Assembly: GCA_040385825.1 (NCBI GenBank)
Contig: JAZKGQ010000006.1
Location: 248,001-312,000 of the forward strand
Reading direction: 5' to 3'
DNA length: 64,000 nt
From: JANNNF01 sp040385825
Lineage (GTDB): Bacteria > Pseudomonadota > Alphaproteobacteria > Rhodobacterales > Rhodobacteraceae
This document shows positions 58,576 through 64,000 of the stretch, piece after piece. The stretch's first letter is position 1. Every line of letters begins with the position of its first letter. A program made the translations under genes and the position numbers. The notes beneath the pieces were generated by a model, which saw only the letters and a program-made list of their open reading frames with translations, was not told the origin of the DNA and ran no database searches.

Positions 58576-59625
58576 ATGTTGGCATTGTTTGGCCTTATGG
58601 GCGCATTGTTCGCGGGGGTGGTGGCAGAAACCCTGATTGCCCCCGCCGCAGAATCACAGGACGATGACACCCTGGATACGGACGACGAGGCGGCGCCTGA
58701 AACCATGCCGATCGACGCCGCAGACAGTGATGGCGCTGACAGTGATGACGGCGACAGTGATGGCGCAGAAGACGGGCCTGACCCTGCGACAGAAGGCATG
58801 CCCACCTCCGACGATCTGCCTGCACCCGAAGACGCGTCAGTCGATCTGGACGGCACCGCAGGCGATGATCTGCTGTCGGGCGCGGGCAATGACGACAGCC
58901 TGTCGGGCAGCGATGGCAATGACCAGATGGATGGCAAATCCGGCGACGACACGCTGTCGGGGGGCGATGGCGCGGATGTCGGCTTTGGCGGCGCGGGCGA
59001 TGATGCGCTGACCGGCGGGTCCGGCGACGACAGCCTGCAGGGCGAGTCGGGCAGCGACCTTCTGGGCGGCGATGCGGGCAACGACAGCCTGTCCGGCCAT
59101 GACGGCGATGATCGCCTTGACGGCGGGGCCGGTGATGACACCGTGATGGGCGGCAGCGGTGCCGACAGTCTGGCGGGCGACGCGGGCGATGACTGGCTGG
59201 CGGGCGGCGCCGATGCGGATGCGCTGACAGGCGGCGCGGGCAGCGATACGCTGGACGGCGGCGCTGGCAATGACAGCTTGTATGGCTCCGGGGATGACAC
59301 GCCGGATTATCTGAACGGCGGCGAAGGCGACGACGATCTGTTCCTCGGCGCTGGCGATCAAGCCAGCGGCGGGCAGGGCGCGGACGTATTCACCCTTGCC
59401 GACTGGGTGGCCAAGGGCGGCATCGCCAACATTTCCGATTACAATGCCGAACAGGACGAAATCGTGGTGGTCTATGACAGCACCGCCCACGCCGACCCGC
59501 AACTGTCGCTGGAAACCGATGCCGCCTCGGGCCAGACCACCATCTTGCTGGACGGCGCGCCCATCGGCGTGGTGGCGGGCGGTGATCCCGTCGATCTGGC
59601 GCAGATCCGGCTCGCCGCCGCCTGA
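58576..59625 (+). CDS. Membrane-anchored RTX calcium-binding protein
   Basis: This 349-residue protein starts with one hydrophobic segment (LALFGLMGALFAGVVAETLI, residues 2-21), then a very acidic low-complexity linker (about 25-85, D/S/A-rich). About ten RTX nonapeptide repeats follow (about 95-260; GGAGDDTVMGGSG, GGAGNDSLYGSG type) that bind calcium. The final 90 residues (ADVFTLADWVAKGGIANISDYNAEQDEIVVVYD) resemble the C-terminal cap of other RTX proteins. The ATG at 58576 has AAGGAA upstream. The N-terminal anchor is unusual for type I secreted RTX proteins and suggests a cell-attached location (inference). Confidence 0.85.
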   Translation: MLALFGLMGALFAGVVAETLIAPAAESQDDDTLDTDDEAAPETMPIDAADSDGADSDDGDSDGAEDGPDPATEGMPTSDDLPAPEDASVDLDGTAGDDLLSGAGNDDSLSGSDGNDQMDGKSGDDTLSGGDGADVGFGGAGDDALTGGSGDDSLQGESGSDLLGGDAGNDSLSGHDGDDRLDGGAGDDTVMGGSGADSLAGDAGDDWLAGGADADALTGGAGSDTLDGGAGNDSLYGSGDDTPDYLNGGEGDDDLFLGAGDQASGGQGADVFTLADWVAKGGIANISDYNAEQDEIVVVYDSTAHADPQLSLETDAASGQTTILLDGAPIGVVAGGDPVDLAQIRLAAA

Positions 59626-59633
59626 CAGCAGCG

Positions 59634-60161
59634 TTACGGGGCCGGCCAGATCTCTGGTTGCCATATCTCTGGTTGCCGGTCATAGCCGATGTACAGCGGA
59701 TGCTTCGGTTGCCCCGCCTGCGTCAGCCCCAGATGCCACAACGGCTGCCCCGCCCCGCGCAGCAGGGCCGTCACCGCCGCCCCGCGCCCCAGATGCGCGC
59801 CATGGCTGCCCCAGGCGCAGATCACCCGGTCGGCCCAAGCCACGCTGTCCAGAATCGCCGCATCATTGCCCGGCCCCACCGGGTCGGCCTGTGCGCGCAT
59901 CACGCGTGGGTCTGTGGCGCGAAAGGCAAAGATGTTCACCACCCGGAACGCGCCGAACCCCAGGGCCCGCGCCCGGCGTTCGCAGCGTTCCACCGTCGGG
60001 TCATTCTGCGCCTCGGTCGCGGTCGACGGGTTCAACATCACGAACACCACCTTGCCGCCCGCCGCATCCCACACCCGCGTCAGGACATAGCGGTACTGCA
60101 AACAGGGCGAATACACCGCCTCTGACGCCGCATCGCCCTTTTGATGCTGGCGCAGCACCAT
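59634..60161 (-). CDS. DUF1643 domain protein
   Basis: This 175-residue protein matches the DUF1643 family: RYVLTRVWD at the N-terminus, VFVMLNPSTATEAQNDPTVERCERRARALGFGAFRVVNIFAFRATDP as the hallmark block, and VICAWGSHG then LGLTQAGQPKHPLYIGYD at the end. The function is unknown. A short imperfect repeat lies at the C-terminus (EIWQPEIW). ATG 60161 is used; an in-frame TTG at 60209 would add 16 residues. It is on the same strand as truB, 76 bases downstream, and convergent with the RTX gene. Confidence 0.85.
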   Translation of the reverse strand: MVLRQHQKGDAASEAVYSPCLQYRYVLTRVWDAAGGKVVFVMLNPSTATEAQNDPTVERCERRARALGFGAFRVVNIFAFRATDPRVMRAQADPVGPGNDAAILDSVAWADRVICAWGSHGAHLGRGAAVTALLRGAGQPLWHLGLTQAGQPKHPLYIGYDRQPEIWQPEIWPAP

Positions 60162-60237
60162 GCCGCCTACCGCGTCAGCCCGGTCGCGCGGCGGCTCGAT
60201 GCCGCCCAAGACCGGCCCCCATCCGAAAGATCACCGC

Positions 60238-61146
60238 TCAATTGAAAACCCGGCTGGGGTGCAATTCCCCCGCCTTGTACTGCCCCACGGCCACCGCCCG
60301 CCCCTGATAGCTGGCCCAGGCTTCCTCGCCCCATTCCACGCCCGAGGCGATCACCATGCCGGGGTTGCCGTTGCGCAACCGGGCCGCCCCTTCGGGCGTC
60401 GCCACCAGTTCCGGCAGATCGGCCAGCCCCAGTTCCAGCGGCTTCAGCCAGCCGTCCAGTTCCTCGGTCCGGGCCATGCGCTGCACCTCGTCCAGCGAAA
60501 TGCCTTCGCCCGCCACGAACGGCCCCGACCAGGTACGGCGCAGCCATGCCACATGGCCAAGGCAGCCCAAAGCTGCGCCCAGATCACGGGCGATGGACCG
60601 CACATAGCCGCCCTTGCCGCAGACCATTTCCAGTTCCAGATGGTCGGCATCGGGGCGGGCGATCACCTCCAGCCGCTCGACCCACAAGGGCCGGGCGGCG
60701 ATGTCCACCACCGCCCCCTCGCGCGCCAGATCATAGGCGCGCTCGCCGTCAATCTTGACCGCCGAATATTGCGGCGGGATCTGCTGAATATCCCCCCGGA
60801 ACGCCGCCAGAGCCTCCGCGATGGCCTGGTCCGTGGGCCGCGCTTCTGACATGGCAATCACCGCGCCCGACGCATCATCGGTATCCGTCGCCGCGCCAAA
60901 CGTCACCACAAACCGATAGCATTTCAGCGCGTCGGTCACATAGGGCACCGTCTTGGTCGCCTCGCCCAAAGCCACCGCCAGAACCCCGGTTGCATCGGGG
61001 TCCAGCGTGCCCGCATGGCCCGCCTTCTGCGCCTCGAACGCCCATTTCACCTTGTTCACCACGGCGGTCGAGGTGATCCCGGCCGGTTTGTCCACCACCA
61101 GCCAGCCGGAAACGACCCGCCCCTTTTTCGTGCGCGCCATCGACAT
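60238..61146 (-). CDS. truB: tRNA pseudouridine(55) synthase
   Basis: This 302-residue cytoplasmic enzyme converts U55 of the tRNA T-loop to pseudouridine. Motif order: GWLVVDKPAGITST, KAGHAGTLDPDATGVL with the catalytic Asp at 49, KCYRFVVTFGAATDTDDASG, PPQYSAVKIDGERAYDLAREG and GGYVRSIARDLG. The C-terminal region is PUA-like and slightly divergent. ATG 61146 directly abuts the stop of the upstream gene; ATG 61140 is an alternative. It is downstream of rbfA in the usual rbfA-truB context, with one gene inserted between. Confidence 0.96.
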   Translation of the reverse strand: MSMARTKKGRVVSGWLVVDKPAGITSTAVVNKVKWAFEAQKAGHAGTLDPDATGVLAVALGEATKTVPYVTDALKCYRFVVTFGAATDTDDASGAVIAMSEARPTDQAIAEALAAFRGDIQQIPPQYSAVKIDGERAYDLAREGAVVDIAARPLWVERLEVIARPDADHLELEMVCGKGGYVRSIARDLGAALGCLGHVAWLRRTWSGPFVAGEGISLDEVQRMARTEELDGWLKPLELGLADLPELVATPEGAARLRNGNPGMVIASGVEWGEEAWASYQGRAVAVGQYKAGELHPSRVFN

Positions 61147-61872
61147 TCAGCCTTTCGGAACAACGGTGCCGACCATCGGCCCCATGAAAAACCCCAGATC
61201 GCTGCGCCCCATCTCGGGCGCATAGAGCCGCGAGATGCTGCCGTCAAAATACAGCGCATCGGGCAACCCCAGCCCATCGCGGAACAGCCGGGCAAAGCTG
61301 TGAAAATTCACCGCCCGGTTGGAAATGGCAAACACCGCGCGCTGCCCGTCGGCCGACACGCCCACCCCGTTGCGGATGTAGGTGCTGTCACTGTCAGCCA
61401 GAAACTTCGGATGCAGCTTGCCCTTGATCACCAGCATCGGCCCTGATTGCGAGGCATAGCGGCAGGCCGGGGCCTCGGCCTTGAAGGCGACGCTTTCGAT
61501 CACCCGAAAGCCATCGCCGACGCAAAACACCCCGTTGGGCAGCAGCCCGAAATTGCCCGGCCCGTCGCGGGTGACAAGCGGGGTCTGCGCCACGCCGTCT
61601 TCGACATACAGCCCCACCGGCCTGCGGTCGGGCCGGTACATGCCCGCGTTCATCGCAAAGCCAAGCGTCTTGCCCTCGGCCGCCAGCAGGTCATTCACCG
61701 CCGAAAAGCTGCCCAGAACCCCGTCCGGGCCAGACTGGAACAGCCGCAGATCCTGACCCGCGGCCACCTCGCACACGGTATAGGGCAGCCCGTCGAACTC
61801 CATGTCGCGGCAGTCGGACGCAGCGGCGGCAGACACCGGCAGCAGCAGGAAAAGCGCAAGAACCCGCCACAT
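61147..61872 (-). CDS. Phosphodiester glycosidase family (NAGPA/DUF2233) secreted protein
   Basis: This 241-residue exported protein has a signal peptide (MWRVLALFLLLPVSAAAA). The mature part fits the phosphodiester glycosidase (NAGPA, DUF2233) family: LGFAMNAGMYRPDRRPVGLYVEDG, LPNGVFCVGDGF, ASQSGPMLVIKGKLHP, IRNGVGVSADGQRAVFAISN and DALYFDGSISRLYAPE. In related proteins this fold removes terminal sugars linked by phosphodiesters; the bacterial role is not established, and a cell-surface polymer is a guess. It lies 4 bases from rbfA and abuts truB, so it is part of that operon. Confidence 0.85.
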   Translation of the reverse strand: MWRVLALFLLLPVSAAAASDCRDMEFDGLPYTVCEVAAGQDLRLFQSGPDGVLGSFSAVNDLLAAEGKTLGFAMNAGMYRPDRRPVGLYVEDGVAQTPLVTRDGPGNFGLLPNGVFCVGDGFRVIESVAFKAEAPACRYASQSGPMLVIKGKLHPKFLADSDSTYIRNGVGVSADGQRAVFAISNRAVNFHSFARLFRDGLGLPDALYFDGSISRLYAPEMGRSDLGFFMGPMVGTVVPKG

Positions 61873-61876
61873 CGCC

Positions 61877-62305
61877 TCAAGCCTCGCCAGGAGTGTCGTC
61901 CTCGTCGGTCGCCGCAAGGTCGCGCTGCACATTCGGGTCTTCAAACAGGCGGCGGGTTTCATCCAGCCGGTCGAACGTCTCATCCGGGCGGAACCTCAGG
62001 TCGGGCGCGTATTTCAACGTCATCTCGCCGCCCAGACGGCGGCGCAATTCGTGCTTGTTGCGCGCCAGCGCCGCAATCGCCTCGTCCACCGGGACCGACC
62101 CCATCAGCGGCATGACATAAACTGTCGCCACCTTCAGGTCATTCGACAGCGACACTTCGCTGACCGTGATCGACATGGCATTCAGCGCGGTGTCATGAAT
62201 ATCGCCACGATTCAGCATGTCGGCCAGCGTGCGGCGGATCAGTTCGCCAACACGAAGTTGACGCATGGAGGAGCCGGAGCCCGAGGAGGTGCGGTTGTTT
62301 GACAT
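61877..62305 (-). CDS. rbfA: Ribosome-binding factor A
   Basis: This 142-residue protein needed for 16S rRNA processing and cold growth binds the free 30S subunit. Its KH-like fold is visible: SMRQLRVGELIRRTLADMLNRGDI at the N-terminus, TVSEVSLSNDLKVATVYVMPL, and HELRRRLGGEMTLKYAPDLRFRPDETFDR, the most conserved block. The acidic C-terminal tail (ATDEDDTPGEA) is typical. The start at 62305 is chosen by family length; ATG 62314 would add three residues. It is divergent from dapB. Confidence 0.95.
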   Translation of the reverse strand: MSNNRTSSGSGSSMRQLRVGELIRRTLADMLNRGDIHDTALNAMSITVSEVSLSNDLKVATVYVMPLMGSVPVDEAIAALARNKHELRRRLGGEMTLKYAPDLRFRPDETFDRLDETRRLFEDPNVQRDLAATDEDDTPGEA

Positions 62306-62401
62306 GGCGCGCATGTATGCCTTTTTGCCCCGCACCGCAACGGCGGGCTTTTGCCCCGTGCGGATCGGCGCTAAACGCGAGGGCAACCAAGGGAGAATGC
62401 C

Positions 62402-63211
62402 ATGACCAACCTGCCGGGGATCGTGATTACAGGGGCCTCGGGCCGCATGGGGCAGATGCTGATTCAGATGGTGGCCGCATCCGGCAAGGCGCGTCTGGTG
62501 GGCTGTCTGGAACGCCCCGGTCACCCTTGGGTGGGCCGCGATGCGGGGGCCTGCATGGGGGGCGCCGACATTGGCGTCACTGTGACCGAAGACCCGCTGG
62601 ACGTGTTCGCCAGGGCGCAGGCCGTGATCGACTTTACCGCCCCCGCCGCCACGGTCGAATTTGCGGCGCTTGCCGCACAGGCGCGCGCGGTGCATGTGAT
62701 CGGCACCACGGGGCTGGAGCCCGAACATCTGCACAAGATCGCCTGGGCCGCCCATCACGCCGTGATCGTGCGGGCGGGCAACATGAGCCTTGGGGTCAAC
62801 CTGCTGGTCCGCCTGACGCAAAAGGTGGCGCAGGCGCTGGATGCCGACTGGGATGTCGAGGTGATCGAGGCGCATCACCGCATGAAGGTGGACGCGCCAT
62901 CCGGCACCGCCCTGATGCTGGGGCAGGCCGCCGCCGACGGGCGCGGCGTTTCGCTGGCCGATGCCCGCGTGTCGGGCCGCGATGGCATCACCGGGGCGCG
63001 CACCCATGGCAGCATCGGGTTTTCGGCGATTCGCGGTGGCGACATCGTGGGCGAACATGACGTGATGTTTGCCGCCGATGGCGAGCGGGTGATCCTGCGC
63101 CACATCGCCACCGACCGCCGGGTGTTCGCCCGCGGCGCGCTGCGGGCCGCCCTTTGGGGGCAAGGGCAGAAGCCGGGCGAATATGACATGATGGATGTGC
63201 TGGGCCTTTAA
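62402..63211 (+). CDS. dapB: 4-hydroxy-tetrahydrodipicolinate reductase
   Basis: This 269-residue cytoplasmic enzyme reduces hydroxy-tetrahydrodipicolinate with NAD(P)H in the diaminopimelate/lysine pathway. The nucleotide-binding loop is ITGASGRMGQMLI. Later motifs are VIDFTAPAATVEF, GTTGLEPEH, the signature VIEAHHRMKVDAPSGTALM with the catalytic His pair and Lys, and GSIGFSAIRGGDIVGEHDVMF. The ATG at 62402 has AAGGGAG upstream. It is complete and normal in length. Confidence 0.97.
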   Translation: MTNLPGIVITGASGRMGQMLIQMVAASGKARLVGCLERPGHPWVGRDAGACMGGADIGVTVTEDPLDVFARAQAVIDFTAPAATVEFAALAAQARAVHVIGTTGLEPEHLHKIAWAAHHAVIVRAGNMSLGVNLLVRLTQKVAQALDADWDVEVIEAHHRMKVDAPSGTALMLGQAAADGRGVSLADARVSGRDGITGARTHGSIGFSAIRGGDIVGEHDVMFAADGERVILRHIATDRRVFARGALRAALWGQGQKPGEYDMMDVLGL

Positions 63212-63276
63212 AGCGGGATGAGCCTTTATGGAACCGGCCCTGTTTTCCTGTAGCCTTCTTGATATGCACGACGGGA

Positions 63277-63405
63277 GGGCAATGCCCGACCGCCGGGTGG
63301 GCAGACAACGCCAGTTCTACGCGGTTTATGGGTCAACTTCTCCCACCGAATTTCTGCTGGTGAGGTTGCAGAATGCCCGCCCGAGGGGGCGGTCGGGCAT
63401 TGCCC
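63277..63405. repeat. 129-bp element with 18-bp terminal inverted repeats
   Basis: The arms GGGCAATGCCCGACCGCC (63277-63294) and GGCGGTCGGGCATTGCCC (63388-63405) are perfect reverse complements. Near the right arm a second overlapping hairpin (GCCCGCCCGAGGGGGCGGTCGG region) is REP-like. It fills most of the 352-base gap 63212-63563, which holds no recognisable gene; it could be a MITE or a REP pair. Confidence 0.55.
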
Positions 63406-63563
63406 GGCGCGCTACGCGCTTGATTCCGGGCAGAAGAAAGTGGTTCAGCGAATGGTCATCGTGCTCTAGCCCTTTGTTCACAGCGGCGTGATCTTGTTGA
63501 CGCAAACGCATCCGGCGGGGGTTCCCCTGCGTAACGGATGTGTCGATCAAGAGGCTGGCCGCT

Positions 63564-63929
63564 ATGACCCGTGTTTTCCCGATCCTGGGCTTTCTGTCGC
63601 TCACCGCGTTCCCGGCACAGGCCGCCGATTATGCCGCCGTGCGCGACAAGGCAGCGTTCCTGTCGCTGGTCGACGGGCGCGAATTGCGGATAGGCTTGTA
63701 TGACCTGTCGCTGCGGCTGACGCCGGACGGGGCGATCTCGGGCAGCGCATTGGGTTGGGACATCACCGGATCATGGGCGTGGAAAGACGGCTATTTCTGC
63801 CGCGAGATGGACTGGAGCGGGACTGCGATCCCCTATAACTGCCAGTTGGTCGAGGCCAGGGGCGATACGGACATCCGCTTTACGGTCGATCAGGGGGCCG
63901 GGCAGTCGGCTGTGCTGAAGCTACGTTAA
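63564..63929 (+). CDS. Small secreted protein, function unknown
   Basis: This 121-residue protein has a clear signal peptide (MTRVFPILGFLSLTAFPAQA, cleavage likely before ADYAAV). The mature 100 residues contain GRELRIGLYDLSLRLTPDGAISGSALGWDITGSWAWKDGYFCREMDW and two Cys that may form a disulfide. Family not named with certainty; similar small periplasmic proteins are common in Rhodobacteraceae. ATG 63564 is chosen because the signal starts there; a GTG at 63540 would extend it by eight residues. Its stop overlaps the stop of the convergent SdhAF4-like gene. Confidence 0.75.
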   Translation: MTRVFPILGFLSLTAFPAQAADYAAVRDKAAFLSLVDGRELRIGLYDLSLRLTPDGAISGSALGWDITGSWAWKDGYFCREMDWSGTAIPYNCQLVEARGDTDIRFTVDQGAGQSAVLKLR

Positions 63930-64000
63930 AAATCTATTGCCAGCCCTTTGCGTTCCCAATCGCCATAGCGCACGGGTTCCGGCCCGTCGCGCCCGCCCAG
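63926..64000 (-). CDS. DUF1674 / succinate dehydrogenase assembly factor 4-like protein, C-terminal end (partial)
   Basis: Only the last 24 codons are in the window. They read GGRDGPEPVRYGDWERKG and then LAIDF, which is the diagnostic C-terminus of DUF1674 proteins (SdhAF4 family), small soluble factors that help flavinylation and assembly of succinate dehydrogenase. The 5' part lies beyond base 64000. The TAA shares bases with the convergent stop. Confidence 0.85.
   Translation of the reverse strand: MGGRDGPEPVRYGDWERKGLAIDF

Overview
The window is high-GC chromosomal DNA from an alphaproteobacterium, most likely a member of the Rhodobacteraceae. The basis is the gene families and their order (rbfA-truB-rpsO neighbourhood, serC-serA with an adjacent serB, class III alcohol dehydrogenase, a DUF1674/SdhAF4-like gene at the right edge), strong GC third-position bias that creates long antisense shadow frames, and frequent ATGA overlaps. 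No rRNA, tRNA, CRISPR array or complete insertion sequence was seen.

Layout. 1-4072: the 3' half of pheT, a cytochrome c', three tandem I78-type inhibitor lipoproteins, and glutathione-dependent formaldehyde dehydrogenase. 4152-16012: one giant repeat (VCBS/cadherin-like/RTX) secreted protein on the minus strand, broken by a 100-N assembly gap. One missing 288-bp repeat unit would restore its frame. Its start codon is preceded by a perfect hairpin that hides the Shine-Dalgarno sequence. 16482-33026: a NYN/LOTUS protein, RidA, an LLM flavin oxidoreductase, TrhO, the pncA-pncB NAD salvage pair, ArfB, a queuosine-precursor transporter, an MFS-mepA-esterase-like operon, a thioesterase, YggT, RecQ with two HRDC-like repeats, YaaA and a soluble hybrid histidine kinase with two receivers. 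33200-46128: an alpha-2-macroglobulin and PBP1C pair, an MFS transporter, small proteins, a phosphoesterase, then serA and serC on the minus strand.

46149-56898 is a 10.75-kb integrated element bounded by a perfect 29-bp direct repeat. It encodes a tyrosine integrase, a wHTH excisionase-like protein, a RepA-like AAA ATPase followed by an 11-bp-phased iteron array, and a head-and-packaging set: connector, large terminase, HNH nuclease, major capsid, prohead protease and portal. There are no tail, baseplate, lysis or recognisable small-terminase genes. This is the profile of a capsid-forming phage satellite (cf-PICI-like) rather than a normal prophage, and it is the most interesting system in the window. 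The attachment core lies inside the untranslated leader of serC, so integration separates serC-serA from its native upstream DNA, which now lies next to serB at the other end of the element.

57012-64000: serB, rpsO, a membrane-anchored RTX protein, DUF1643, truB, a phosphodiester-glycosidase-like protein, rbfA, dapB, a small secreted protein, and the end of an SdhAF4-like gene.

Start codons were chosen by Shine-Dalgarno sequences, overlaps with neighbours and family N-termini. All family assignments come from reading motifs by eye, not from searches.
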